64,000 nt of DNA from Cordylochernes scorpioides (lineage: Eukaryota > Arthropoda > Arachnida > Pseudoscorpiones > Chernetidae): the NCBI GenBank assembly GCA_030710605.1, contig CP092874.1, forward strand, positions 22,075,791 through 22,139,790, given 5' to 3'. Numbering within the stretch: position 1 is the first letter of the stretch; each line of letters begins with the position of its first letter. This document shows positions 10,301 through 18,480 of this stretch, one piece after another. The notes under the pieces were generated by a model that ran no database searches, had not been told where the DNA came from, and saw only the letters and a list, made by a program, of their open reading frames with translations. A program made the position numbers and the translations under genes.

Positions 10301-13252
10301 AAACCAGAGTACTTCACTCAGTATGCTCAGCACTTCCTCAATGATATCCCCAATCCTAAATGTGCTGTTGGGTAGGTGCTGCTTCTTTACTATCTTCTCT
10401 ATTGTCTATTATCCTATTGTTATTACAAGGTTACAACTACAAGAAAAACCACAAGGTAATAAGACCAAATCCAAATAAATAGTGTGTGACGCTTCGGTAA
10501 CAGCGTTGTTACCATCTTCAGACAAAAGTATTGAAAGTACAAAAAAAAAAAAACATTCAGTACTTTTGTCTGAAGATGGTAACAATGCTGTTACTGAAAC
10601 ATCACATACTATTTATTTGGATTTGGTTTTATTACCTTGTGTTTATAATCTATAATCCAAATTGTGTACCTTATCAACTACAAGGAAATAAGACCTAATC
10701 TAAGTGAAGAGGACTGGAATAAACTATCAATTTTGCGGCAACAACGCCCATGATTGAATCCCACATTAGTAAAACAGACCCTCCAACTAAACAGAAGGGA
10801 ATCCACACAGTTGGTCAGATAGAAATCTGGTCACCTGCACCCTCTAGTCTATAAAGAGGGAGCCAAAAGCTTCCCCATGTGCACTAGGTGCAAAACCAAA
10901 GAGGCCACTCCCCAACATATACTAAATTGCATTGGAAAGGACAAAAAGATCCCTGTACAGAGAACCAAGAAGAGTTCTTGAGCTTCTTTACGAGCACGAC
11001 CTCCAAGATCTTGTCTAATTTAGACTAAAAGGATAAGTTTAAAAAAAAAAAGTCTTATTTTCTTGTAGTTCTAGTCTATAATCCAAATATTATGGTATAT
11101 TGAAGTTATATAGAGATATGACTGGGATTGGAAGCATAGTCTACCTGAAATTATATATATATATATTTTAATATTATCATTCTGTTGTTGTTGTTTCTTA
11201 TCCCCTTGTGTAAAAATTACACAAATTCCATGAGTTCATGCTCCTCGAGCTGTTTTATGATGAGCAGCTGCCTCTCCCAAAGGTCCTGTTTAGTGCATCT
11301 AATGCAAACTAAAATGTGTTCTGGAGCTGCAGGTACCAAAACTACATTTTGGGCAAGTGGGATAAATTTTGTTATTATTTTCTATCTTCAATGGCTTGAG
11401 ATGGCCTGTTCTAAATCTTGTTAGTGTTGTTTGATGCTGTCTATTTCTGATGTTCAGAGCTCCTCTTGGGTTCACTCCACTGTACCAACTGTGCTTAGGT
11501 GGGATCCTCCAGTTCTTGTTTATTTTTGTTTTGGCTATTGTTTCATATTATCATTCTAGTGTGTACAATTATACAAGGTTATTGTTTTGTTTCCCACTTG
11601 GCAAATACGCAAGTAGGAAAATCAGAATGATTGTTTACAAAACAATTTGTTCTCGTTAGGCTTAATTGAATATAATGTTTATACTAGTTTAAAGAAATAA
11701 GTTTACTTATCTTGGTCAGGCAATCATCCCAAGCTTTACAAATGAATTTATTTTATTTTTCTTTACATTGAATATTTAAAGAATATGATTTAAAGCCGCA
11801 GCTATGAAATGCATTGTCTTTAGTGGCGCGCGTTGATAAGAAGAATCTTCTAGAAGGTGGCGAGCTCCCTCTGGCAGTCCACCAGCTGGCCTCCCATTGG
11901 TCAGTGATGACGTAGCTCTCCGTACTTACATCGCTGCGCGCTGCCTCTGCCACTTATGTTAGAATAAAACGAAACAGTTATGGAGATTGAATTAATGAAT
12001 CAAATTTACAATCTTGGTAAGGTTGGAATATAGGTCCTGTCTTGAGGCTTCCATATATTTCAAGAGGTGGTCTGGTGAGGTCTCTTTGGTCCTGAAGATG
12101 GTGTATTGTGGGTAGACACCATCCTGGAAGAGGAGTGGCCTTGTATGGCCAGTTTTGAGCCTGGAGATATAGGTTGCTGCCTGTCAGTTCATCCCACATT
12201 CCAAAATAGCTTTTGGTTTAGATACCAATGATGGAATGTTAACTCTTGTATTTTTGATGGGAGATGTGCTTATGTCCATAGTTCACTAAACACCCCTAAG
12301 CTGCCTTCCATAGAAAATGCAGGGTATATTTCAAACCAAATCCAATACAATAGTAGAGCGGTCTAGAGATTAATTTGGCGAAACCGCTGAGAGGGTTCAC
12401 TACTGATTAGCCAAGCCCTCTCATTCAATAACTCATATCATTGCAGTAAGGTCTGTAGAGATAATATTTGATGATATTTAAAAGAAGTGCATTGCCAGTA
12501 AATTTATTTGTGTAAAATAATAAGTACTCCTATCTAATGGTGACAACAACACTATTACTGAAGCTTTAACTTGTACAAATTATTTGAATTTGTTTTTTTT
12601 TTTAATAATAGGATGATATGGCCTTTAAATGCTCAGGTTTCTCAATATTACATTATTGCATTTTAAGATCAGAAAATATTTATTTTTTAATTTTTTTTAG
12701 CCACAAATAACATTTAGACCTTATGAAACTCCTTCATCTTTCTCTCTTAATACAGAAATAGGTTTATAGGAAATAGGAAAATAACATCAAAATCTACCCC
12801 ACTTGCCCAAAATGTAGTTAGGCACTTGCAGCTCCTGAACACATTTTGGCTCACATTAGATGTACTAAAGAGGACCTTTGGGAGAGGCCGCTGCTTATCA
12901 TAAAACTGCAGCATATTTTAAATAGTTACTTTTTTTTTTGCCTATCCCTAGTACACGTGGTACAGGCCATGATAATCATGGTGGGTAGTTAGCGACTACT
13001 TTTATTGTAAGCGCACCATATGTCTACACATGTGAAAAACAGTTCGACTTTGCACTTACAAATATGCCAGAGCCCTGTTTGGTTACTTGCACTCGCTGGT
13101 GGGGTTGGACTTTTGCAATTGTTATCTTAGTTGGTGTTATATTGTTTAGTAAGGTTCTACCAATGGTTCAATAATATGTGTGTACAGAGGCAAGGCTTCC
13201 TACAAGGCCGGAGTGAAGGTCATTGGGTCTGGTAATGACACCCATCTTGGAT
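1187..13252 (+). CDS. NPC1: NPC1 cholesterol transporter, copy A: six exons from the C-terminal half
   Basis: Six exons (1187-1314, 3706-3811, 5867-6060, 7629-7750, 10248-10371, 13188-13252) join with matching phases (2, 0, 2, 1, 2, then 1 at the end) and follow the order of animal NPC1. NPC1 is a polytopic membrane protein of late endosomes and lysosomes. It receives cholesterol from NPC2 through its N-terminal domain and exports it. The visible part covers the cytoplasmic turn after the sterol-sensing domain (RLDLLCC), membrane segment 8, and most of the cysteine-rich third luminal domain. No stop or frameshift is seen in any exon. The last quarter of the protein (membrane segments 9-13) is not found before the assembly gap at 14184. 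The start lies outside the window. Identity is confident; whether this is a separate gene or a misplaced allele of copy B is not settled. Confidence 0.9.
1835..1975. repeat. Inverted-repeat element with a hammerhead-like core (third family)
   Basis: The arms 'ttattttctcaatgtttcaa' (1849-1868) and 'gttaaaacgttgagaaaata' (1943-1962) are near reverse complements. On the minus strand TCGTCAG at 1886-1892 reads CTGACGA. It is followed by a hairpin of A/T runs and then GAAAC (1861-1865), the order seen in hammerhead ribozymes of Penelope-like elements. The same structure is at 57062-57205. Confidence 0.5.
2005..2290. repeat. Palindromic dispersed repeat with tRNA 3'-half
   Basis: The ends are inverted copies ('tttcttttgaacaaaaa' against 'ttcgttcaaaagaaacacat'). 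The centre holds a tRNA T-arm and acceptor half ('gggttcaattcccatccctg', from about 2100). The same family is at 41490-42000, where the tRNA-like part is full length, and at 45585-46035. The second version of this copy is at about 57235-57510. Confidence 0.5.
3079..3255. repeat. Short inverted-repeat element
   Basis: The ends 'acaacccagagagagacggg' and 'cccgtctctctctggttgtc' are near-perfect inverted repeats around a GC-richer centre. The second version is at about 58300-58480. This looks like a small non-autonomous DNA transposon; no target duplication was determined. Confidence 0.45.
3395..3640. repeat. Dispersed repeat ('gacctctggcgg' family)
   Basis: It contains 'ccggccattgg', 'gacctctggcggtcgattta' and a TATA-rich end. 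It also occurs at 27985-28330 in the opposite orientation, at 58570-58860, and partly at 1-60. Class not recognised. Confidence 0.5.
3706..3811 (+). CDS. NPC1: NPC1 copy A exon: membrane segment 8
   Basis: After completing an Arg codon with the previous exon it reads [20 protein letters not shown], a hydrophobic span. It continues to the conserved [12 protein letters not shown], equivalent to vertebrate VDIGLDQSLSMP at the start of the third luminal domain. It lies between acceptor cacag and donor GTAAGT. The copy B version at 58934-59039 has three silent changes. Confidence 0.93.
3943..4352. repeat. Two MITEs of the 'CAGTAGAACCTC' family in tandem
   Basis: Two adjacent copies of a short inverted-terminal element with inner sequence such as 'cctttatagagaggtgtctt' and an end like 'gttctactgta'. 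TA-flanked copies elsewhere (19396-19570, 34052-34240) suggest a Tc1/mariner or pogo-type non-autonomous transposon. Confidence 0.55.
4960..5225 (+). repeat. RTE-like LINE 3'-end fragment
   Basis: A broken frame reads '[11 protein letters not shown]', then 'IKKATGR' and 'NWTIFVH'. This is the signature of the C-terminal tail of RTE-type reverse transcriptase proteins, which often ends in phrases like 'RSNWR..VHRVTKS'. The same fragment family is at 37560-37740, 37790-38060, 55145-55260 and 60800-61050. The rest of the stretch from 4353 shows no clear feature. Confidence 0.5.
5409..5450 (-). ncRNA. Minimal hammerhead ribozyme (PLE1), minus strand, intact core
   Basis: On the minus strand it reads ACCACG, CTGATGA, a stem II GGGC/GCCC with loop CAACA, GAAA, CGCGTC, CGTGGT. 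ACCACG pairs with CGTGGT to give stem I. ACGCGT is self-complementary, giving a two-pair stem III or a dimer contact. Predicted cleavage follows the C of GTC (complement of position 5415). Confidence 0.75.
5564..5605 (+). ncRNA. Degraded hammerhead ribozyme (PLE1 right arm)
   Basis: The same sequence on the plus strand, with CTGATGA (5570-5576) and stem II kept. The essential GAAA has become AAAA and the stem III/cleavage part reads cacatc, so it should be inactive. Confidence 0.55.
5867..6060 (+). CDS. NPC1: NPC1 copy A exon: third luminal domain, part 1
   Basis: Reads [20 protein letters not shown] and onward, matching vertebrate [20 protein letters not shown]. It has two cysteines in CGSAGC. 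Phase 0 entry after gtgtgcag and a phase 2 exit at GTGAGT fit both neighbours. The copy B version at 62023-62216 encodes the identical peptide with five silent changes. Confidence 0.94.
6108..6312. repeat. GC-richer insertion found only in version A
   Basis: About 200 bp starting near 'ttccttaccttgactccctc' and ending near 'ggcgccaccaatgacgac' are absent at the matching place in version B (after 62255). It is open in more than one frame but matches nothing I recognise. An AT-rich stretch of TATA and TTTA runs follows to about 6440. Confidence 0.4.
6554..7583. repeat. MITE of the 'CACTCATGGACAAAAC' family with nested repeats
   Basis: The outer ends 'acactcatggacaaaactta' and 'ttaagttttgtccatgagtg' are inverted. 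The interior holds an inverted repeat (about 6676-6860), a PLE2 pair (6965-7175) and a SINE-C fragment (7190-7450, minus). The version B counterpart is 62337-63083; it lacks the 6676-6860 inverted repeat. Confidence 0.55.
7629..7750 (+). CDS. NPC1: NPC1 copy A exon: third luminal domain, part 2
   Basis: Completes a Val codon and reads [18 protein letters not shown], then DDCCRLN, matching vertebrate SSWIDDYFDW and SCCR. The donor is GTAACT at 7751, chosen because only it gives phase 1 for the next exon. The copy B version is 63131-63252, with the identical peptide and four silent changes. Confidence 0.92.
7888..7975. repeat. Short inverted pair with hammerhead-like order
   Basis: 'gattaaaggaagctattcag' (7886-7905) and 'cttcctttaatc' (7965-7976) are inverted. 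Between them 'gctgaagaaaggcttgcct' runs directly into 'gaaagctt', a CTGAAGA-hairpin-GAAA order. Stem I pairing is weak, so this is probably a relic. Confidence 0.35.
7985..8300 (-). repeat. SINE-B, a short retroelement with a LINE-like tail
   Basis: It has 'aagcccggat' near the 'cttatctccactcaatcata' end and body 'cattcttaagac'-type sequence ending in 'ggagataagaaagaagaag'. Related copies lie at 18608-18980, 20065-20215, 20455-21105, 34255-34495, 43825-44195, 46708-46795, 47057-47400 and 63475-63790. The tail equals the 3' end of the LINE fragment at 53475-54040. Confidence 0.5.
8480..8985. repeat. Dispersed repeat ending 'cgttgcccgggtcattcagc'
   Basis: It contains 'ggcgccctcctattggtcgg', paired inverted segments around 'gcatatattagttaataacc' / 'gttattaactaacatatgca', and the end 'acacgggcgttgcccgggtc'. 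The same end closes the insertion at 59896-60220. Class not assigned. Confidence 0.45.
9255..9830. repeat. Inverted repeat flanking a PLE1 remnant
   Basis: 'ggagtataacctctagctat' (9315 on) and 'gaggttatactcctagttat' (9746 on) belong to inverted arms. Between them lies a shortened PLE1 copy (9357-9520) without a hammerhead, followed by the triplicated end at 9478-9720. Confidence 0.45.
9478..9720 (+). repeat. 81-bp tandem triplication of a PLE1 end
   Basis: 'cagttgcacgataaggagat' recurs at 9478, 9559 and 9640. The 81-bp spacing covers the element end plus 'accagtacaata' and 'gtactattttttca'. Confidence 0.7.
9895..10090. repeat. PLE2 inverted pair
   Basis: The left arm 'aaggtaataagaccaaatcc' and right arm 'ggatttggtcttattacttt' are inverted. 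The middle holds the decayed hairpin 'ggtaacagtgttattacc' with degraded GAAAC/CTGA boxes. Confidence 0.55.
10248..10371 (+). CDS. NPC1: NPC1 copy A exon: third luminal domain, part 3
   Basis: Reads SACTPCGESVVYETNRPKPE and ends NDIPNPKCAV, matching vertebrate FLSDNPNPKCGKG. It has three cysteines. Acceptor tttccag, donor GTAGGT. Entry phase 1 and exit phase 2 fit both neighbours. The copy B counterpart would lie beyond 64000. Confidence 0.92.
10450..10680. repeat. PLE2 inverted pair with hammerhead-like cores on both strands
   Basis: Minus-strand core around 10485-10520 (CTGAAGA, GGTAAC hairpin, then GAAGCGTC) and plus-strand core around 10569-10605 (CTGAAGATGGTAACAATGCT, then GTTACTGAAACATC). 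The flanks 'aatccaaataaatagtgtgt' and 'actatttatttggatttggt' are inverted. Confidence 0.6.
10735..11035 (+). repeat. LINE 3' coding fragment (I-like RNase H/C-terminal region)
   Basis: An interrupted frame reads SGHLHPLVYKEGA, FPMCTRCKTKEATPQHILNC. This is the Cys-Cys-His-Cys tail found at the C-terminus of I-like LINE polyproteins. It has stop codons and is a fossil. Confidence 0.55.
11180..11575 (-). repeat. SINE-C element (tail 'ggggataagaaacaacaaca')
   Basis: Starts 'ttgttgttgtttcttatccc' and runs through 'ttccatgagttcatgctcct', 'ttcaatggcttgagatggcc' and 'ggtgggatcctcca'. Other copies: 12775-12910, 19775-20050, 25685-25890, 40847-41095, 41100-41445 and 55262-55370. The element strand is inferred from the (ACA)n tail. 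Confidence 0.5.
11740..11960 (-). repeat. Possible LTR fragment
   Basis: The plus-strand 'tgttagaataaaacgaaaca' near 11958 resembles the LTR edge 'tgtaagaataaaacagaggt' of the copia element at 48032. Upstream is a GC-rich block with 'cccattggtcagtgatgacg'. No second LTR was found. Weak call. Confidence 0.25.
12000..12195 (-). repeat. LINE C-terminal fragment, minus strand
   Basis: A minus-strand frame reads RLKTGHTRPLLFQDGVYP then TKETSPDHLLKYM, the same 'RLK(T/S)GH' segment as the LINE copies at 27105 and 53475. The CxxC residues are lost (YTIF), so it is decayed. Confidence 0.45.
12775..12910 (+). repeat. SINE-C fragment
   Basis: 'aaaatctaccccacttgccc' followed by 'cacttgcagctcctgaacac' and 'gggagaggccgctgcttatc' is the complement of the SINE-C body. 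The stretch 12200-12770 before it holds a decayed 'ggcgaaaccgctga' repeat (12355-12430) and otherwise nothing clear. Confidence 0.45.
12929..13120 (-). repeat. SINE-A, tRNA-derived SINE, truncated
   Basis: Poly-T then 'tatccctagtacacgtggta' and 'ggccatgataatcatggtgg' to 'tggggttggacttttgcaa'. It lacks the tRNA-like head seen in full copies such as 59094-59401. Confidence 0.6.
13188..13252 (+). CDS. NPC1: NPC1 copy A exon: end of third luminal domain
   Basis: Completes a Gly codon and reads GKASYKAGVKVIGSGNDTHL, matching vertebrate [20 protein letters not shown]. Acceptor gtacag, donor GTAAGT at 13253, exit phase 1. It is the last NPC1 exon I can find before the assembly gap. Confidence 0.88.
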
Positions 13253-13284
13253 GTAAGTTGGAAACCTCTCTCTCCTCTATATAC

Positions 13285-13487
13285 ACTCATGGACATAGGA
13301 AGTAAAAAGTCTTTGATGTCGCCAGTCATCTATAAATATATATTTTTTGAAGGAGACAAAGGCAATTTTGTTCACACTTGGTTATCTCATGTGTTTTCAA
13401 TAAAGGTCACTGTAATATCTTTCAGAGTTATTGTCCTGATATAAATGCTAAAAGATACAACTTTCTTAAGTTTCATCCATGAGTGTA
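13285..13487. repeat. MITE of the 'CACTCATGGACA' family
   Basis: Starts 'acactcatggacataggaag' and ends 'ttaagtttcatccatgagtg'. The body shares 'caattttgttcacacttggt' and 'ttcagagttattgt' with copies at 27551, 31190, 44576 and 62337. Confidence 0.6.
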
Positions 13488-13825
13488 GCATCTCTATGAA
13501 CTTTCTTTGAATTTTTTTGTTGTGAAATCATTGTAGTAAAGATGTGTTTGTACAGTAATAATCTCTTCAATTCAGCTGTTTTTTTTTAAACCCAATCAGC
13601 CTATTTACTTTAAATTAACCAGCTATAATTCAACACATACCTTAATTCAACACCCCCTTTGAGTGTTGACAACAAAATGTTATTGAAAAAATATACACTA
13701 GTAGTGAAATTATTCTAACTGACTATATTTCAACACACTGAATTTAATTCAACTGAAAATTCTGTTCCCCTTTTGGAGTGTTTAATTGAATAATTTGAAG
13801 ACTAAATGGTCTTCTTTCTTTATTT

Positions 13826-14116
13826 TCCCTAGTAAATGTGGTCCAGGCCATGATAATCTTGGTGGATAGTAGTTGGCAACTGCTTTTACTGTAAGTGCAC
13901 CATGTCTCTATACACGTTAAAAGCAGTTTGATTTTTGCACTTACAAGTATGCCATTCCCTGAGTACTTGCACTAGCTGGTAGGATTGAACTTTTACAAAA
14001 ATCAGGGCCATTGGAGCATTTTTTTTAAATTAGAAAAAGTGCTCAATGCGGTATTCAATCCCAGGTTGTATGGTTAAAAACTAACAGTTTAGATCACTAC
14101 TCCACTGAGACCCTAC
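13826..14116 (-). repeat. SINE-A, diverged full-length copy
   Basis: Runs from 'ttttccctagtaaatgtggt' to a tRNA-like head end 'atcactactccactgagacc'. The B-box region reads 'attcaatcccagg', so it has decayed. The stretch 13560-13800 before it is AT-rich with 'aattcaacac' repeats and no other feature. Confidence 0.55.
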
Positions 14117-14183
14117 TGTAAATGTTGTCTTTTTATTCACCAACTGATTGGTTCTTAACTGTTTCTGAGGGCTACCTAGGTGG

Positions 14184-14283
14184 NNNNNNNNNNNNNNNNN
14201 NNNNNNNNNNNNNNNNNNNNNNNNNNNNNNNNNNNNNNNNNNNNNNNNNNNNNNNNNNNNNNNNNNNNNNNNNNNNNNNNNNN
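14184..14283. other. Assembly gap (100 N)
   Basis: Exactly 100 N, the conventional size for an unknown gap. The right side starts inside a minisatellite; the left side does not. Confidence 0.99.
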
Positions 14284-15706
14284 CCATCCATTTGCCAACA
14301 CATGGTTTGGTAGCCTTCACTCAGGTGCCATCCATTTGCCAACACACGGTTTGGTAGCCTTCACTCAGGTGCCATCTATTTGCCAACACATGGTTTGGAA
14401 CCTTCATTTAGGTGCCATCCATTTGCCAAAACATGGTTTGGTAGCCTTCACTCAGGTGTCTCCATTTGCCAACACATGGTTTGGAACCTTCACTCAGGTG
14501 TCATCTATTTGCCAACACACCGTTTGGTAGCCTTCACTCAGGTGTCATACATTTGCCAACCACATGGTTTGGTAGCCTTTACTCAGGTGTCATACATTGC
14601 CAACACATGGTTTGGAACCTTCACTCAGGTGTCATCTATTTGCCAACACACCAGTTTGGTAGCCTTCACTCAGGTGTCATACATTTGCCAACACATGGTT
14701 TGGAACCTTCACTCAGTGTCATCTATTTGCCAACACACCGTTTGGTAGCCTTCACTCAGGTGTCATACATTTGCCAACACATGGTTTGGTAGCCTTTACT
14801 CAGGTGTCATACATTTGCCAACACATGGTTTGGAACATTCACTCAGGTGCATCCATTTTCCAACACATGGTTTGGTAGCCTTCACTCAGGTGTCATCTAT
14901 TTGCCAACACATGGTTTGGAACCTTCACTCAGGTGTCATCTATTTGCCAACACACCGTTTGGTAGCCTCTCACTCAGGTGTCATACATTTGCCAACACAT
15001 GGTTTGGTAGCCTTTACTCAGGTGCCATCCATTTGCCAACACATGGTTTGGTAACTTTCACTCAGGTGCCATCCATTTGCCAACACATGGTTTGGTAGCC
15101 TTCAATCAGGTGCCATCCATTTGCCAACACATGGTTTGGTAGCCTTCACTCAGGTGCCATCCATTTGCCAACACATTGTTTGGTAGCCTTCACTCAGGTG
15201 TCATCCATTTACCAACACATGGTTTGGTAGCCTTCACTCAGGTGCCATCCATTTGCCAACACATGGTTTGGTAGCCTTCACTCAGGTGCCATCCATTTGC
15301 CAACACATGGTTTGGTAGCCTTCAATCAGGTGCCATCCATTTGCCAACACATTGTTTGGTAGCCTTCACTCAGGTGTCATCCATTTGCCAACACATGGTT
15401 TGGTAGCCTTCACTCAGGTGCCATCCATTTGCCAACACATGGTTTGGTAGCCTTCACTCAGGTGCCATCCATTTGCCAACACATTGTTTGGTAGCCTTCA
15501 CTCAGGTGTCATCCATTTACCAACACATGGTTTGGTAGCCTTCACTCAGGTGCCATCCATTTGCCAACACATGGTTTGGTAGCCTTCACTCAGGTGCCAT
15601 CCATTTGCCAACACATTGTTTGGTAGCCTTCACTCAGGTGTCATCCATTTGCCAACACATGGTTTGGTAACCTTCACTAAGGTGCTGCTCATTTGCAAAC
15701 ACATGA
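14284..15706. repeat. 44-bp minisatellite, about 32 units
   Basis: The unit contains 'atccatttgccaacacatgg' and 'tttggtagccttcactcagg'. Units vary (accg/atgg, tagcc/aacc), and higher-order order is visible in 15100-15700. As 44 is not a multiple of three, all frames run through as open reading frames with repeated peptides. These are not coding. Confidence 0.9.
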
Positions 15707-15966
15707 TTGAAATAGATGCAAAAGACCCCATTCTCTTTTAGCAACTTGTCATTTCCTCTTAAGCCACTGCAGACAAAGGACAATAGAAATATGCAATGAT
15801 AGAGACCTCACTGGAATTTCTTTATTTCCCCTTTTTTCAATCGTGTTCCATACTGCATAATAACCACATCTACAGCCACTTTCCCTCTGAGCCTCTTGTC
15901 ATTTTATCTATTCCTCAATGTGTGCATTTACATTCCCAGCAAATCTCAAATGTCAGTATTTATATA
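15707..15966. other. Intergenic or intron stretch with no recognised feature
   Basis: Between the minisatellite and the next MITE I see no gene, exon or repeat that I recognise. Confidence 0.4.
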
Positions 15967-16114
15967 CAGTTACACCTGTCTATAATGCCCCCTCTCTTGG
16001 GAATCACCAAAATAGGGTGCTATAGAGAGGTCACTTTTAATGTAAATCACATCGTACTACCTATTTAAAATCAGGCGCTCTAGAGAGAGGGGGCACTATA
16101 GACAGGTTTAACTG
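15967..16114. repeat. MITE1, TA-flanked inverted-repeat element
   Basis: Ends 'cagttacacctgtctataat' and 'ctatagacaggtttaactg', flanked by TA. The family consensus end is CAGTTAAACCTGTCTATAG. Tc1/mariner-type non-autonomous element by its TA site. Confidence 0.7.
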
Positions 16115-16559
16115 TATCTCTATAAAGGACAGTTTTCATCACCAAAAATAATATTGTTACCAATTAGCGACTCTTCAGTAAGAAGACACCTTCTCACAAA
16201 GGATAGTTTTGATCATGGATAAGGAACATAATTAGTATAATAGATTATGATGCCTTACCGCGCCATCTGTTATCAAAATTTGAAACTATTATAGACACAT
16301 ATAATTGCAGTAAGGAAAGTAGAAATTGTTTATTTTTATAAAGAATCATACGTGTCTCTATATAGTTTCGAATTATAGATTAGAAACACAAGGTATTCAA
16401 CCAACTATAATTCAACACAGGTTTCCAGTCAACAACTCCCCCTCTCCTAAGTATTGATAACAAAATGACCCAATAAAATATCTGCTGCCAGTAAAATGTT
16501 GCGATGAATTGATAATCATCTTAACTAACTATTTTATTCAACACCAACACATTATAATA

Positions 16560-16760
16560 AAATACACTTATGGACAAAACTTAAGGAAGTGAAAAATCTT
16601 TGATGTTACCAGTTTTATCTATTTTTTTTTTCTAAGGAGACAGGCAAATTTGTTCACACCTAGTTATCTTGTGTGTCTTCAATAATCTTCAAATACCTGA
16701 GATATTGTCCCAATATACATGATAAAAGGTACAAGATTGATAAGTTTTAAGATTAGCACA
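16560..16760. repeat. MITE of the 'CACTCATGGACAAAAC' family, one end decayed
   Basis: Starts 'acacttatggacaaaactta' with the typical body 'ttgttcacacctagttatct' and decays toward 'agttttaagattagcacatt'. Before it, 16205-16400 holds a decayed repeat with 'gcgccatctgttatcaaaat'. Confidence 0.5.
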
Positions 16761-16802
16761 TTTATGTAAACATATTAAAGATAAAGAAAATTTTTTAAAA
16801 TA

Positions 16803-16980
16803 CAGTTAAATCTGTCTATAGCGCCCCCTCTAAATAGCGCCTACCTCTCTATAACGCCCGATTTTAAATACGTAGTACGATGTGATTTACATTAAAAGTG
16901 ACCTGTCTATAGCACCCCCCTCTCTATAACACCCTATTTTGGTGAGTCCCAAGAGGGGGCGCTATAGACAGGTTTAACTG
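16803..16980. repeat. MITE1, complete copy
   Basis: Ends 'cagttaaatctgtctatagc' and 'ctatagacaggtttaactg', flanked by TA on both sides. It contains 'gatgtgatttacattaaaag' as in other copies. Confidence 0.75.
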
Positions 16981-17399
16981 TATATATATTGTAACAAGTT
17001 ATTTATTAATTTTATTATTTTTATTAATAGAGTGGTCATTTTTTGTTTATATTTTGCTACTCTGTAAATTTCCCTCGTGGCTTATCTTTTGTTTATCCTT
17101 CATAGTTTGTTCTTGCCTGAAATAAATTGTTGTCTCATCCTGAAGTTTTTGTCTTCCCTAATTTTCCATGTGGCAATATATTTTAAAATTATTTATATGA
17201 TAAGAAAGAGAGATTTATTTAATTTTTTTTTTTGCTAGTTGAATAGTTTTCCTTTCATTACCCAAAGGTTACAATGTTTTAGAAGCCTGTACTTTTGAGC
17301 AGTAAAAGTAAAAAAAAGCTTCTAAACATAAATAAAAAAATATTTCTCAATTTTCATAATACAGATTCTTAATTCAACCAAACTAATCCTCATTGATTC

Positions 17400-18245
17400 C
17401 TTGGAGTGTTGAAGGGATACAAGGTAATAAGACTAAATCCAAATAAATAAATAGTGTGTGACGTTTCAGTAACAGCGTTGTTACCATCTTCAGATCAAAG
17501 TATTGAATGAGAAATTTACCACAGCGTGTTTTAATTAGTTACTGTTATTAAGTGTATATACAAGATAGCAGATAATAAGATAGTTTTCTGAGAAACAGAA
17601 TATTATTCTTAGAATTAAAAGTAGAAAGTGTTTCTCAGAAAATAATCTTCTTCTTATCTTCTACCCTGTATATACACTTATTTATTTATTTTATTTATTT
17701 ATTACAAAACACACGCTATATCCTATGTGGATATTTGCATGTAAATGTTTAATCTATTTTATGTACATAGTTTTTAAATATATATATACAAATTATTTAT
17801 AGTTTTAGAGAGAGTGAAAGTTATTCAAATTTACATTTTAGAACAATAAATTATACAAGAAACAAAGATTATTTACATACATATTATCAAAAGTCCAATA
17901 TATATTTAGAATTACAACCACTAAACCAGTGGCACAAATATACTAATTAAAACTAGAAATTTCAATTCTTTATGTAATTCAAGTCCACGGCATTTGAGAT
18001 AGTCTACAGAACTTGTTAAATTTTCTATATTCTTCTTTACTGGAAACCAATTTGGCTTAAACTAGAACTGTATGTTGATAACAGTAACTATTTAAAAATA
18101 GGCTTTGGTAAAATTTCTCATTCAGTACTTTTGTCTGAAGATGGTAACAATGCTGTTACTGAAATGTCCTACACTATTTATTTATTTGGATTCAGTCTTA
18201 TTACCTTGTGTTTATAATCTATAATCCAAATTGTGCTTTATCATG
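17400..18245. repeat. PLE2 inverted arms around an AT-rich centre
   Basis: The left arm (17420-17500) carries a minus-strand hammerhead-like core. The right arm (18120-18245) carries a plus-strand core 'ctgaagatggtaacaatgct' and the end 'ttattaccttgtgtttataa'. The centre holds another inverted pair, 'agttttctgagaaacagaat' against 'gtgtttctcagaaaat'. The stretch 16981-17395 has no recognised feature. Confidence 0.55.
17460..17493 (-). ncRNA. Hammerhead-like core, PLE2 family, minus strand
   Basis: On the minus strand: CTGAAGA, T, GGTAAC hairpin closing with GTTACT, GAAACGTC, then ACACAC. The order CTGANGA - stem II - GAAA - GTC fits a hammerhead. ACGT gives at most a dimer-type stem III. Stem I (ACACAC against TTTTGT) is weak. 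Confidence 0.4.
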
Positions 18246-18316
18246 TTGAATGGATGTTATAAGAGATGGCTACATGTTGGAAAGGGTTGATTGTTGTCAT
18301 ATGCGGGAGGTTTCAG

Positions 18317-18480
18317 ATTTCAACGGCCCTGTTTGCTGCGCGCCCAATCAAGTGGAAGCTTTCACCTCACAGATTGACCAGCTCCATCCGCTGCTGGGCC
18401 GCTGTCCAACCTGTTACATCAACTACCTACGGGCTCTATGCGCCATGACCTGCCATCCTCAGCAGTCTTCCTTCATCCAC
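18317..18480 (+). CDS. NPC1: NPC1 copy B exon: N-terminal sterol-binding domain, part 1
   Basis: Reads [15 protein letters not shown] then [19 protein letters not shown], equal to the vertebrate SLCC, RCPSCFYNLLNLFCELTC cysteine framework. Entry phase 1 after tttcag, so a 5' exon must exist. The donor GTCAGT is weak but phase 0 fits the next exon. Confidence 0.92.

Noticed and set aside
14284..15098. Long open frames with repeated peptides through the minisatellite
   Set aside because: The 44-bp unit is not a multiple of three and lacks stops, so every frame stays open. There is no start context or splice site to suggest coding.
14284..15706. CRISPR array
   Set aside because: The direct repeats have no unique spacers, and the genome is clearly eukaryotic.
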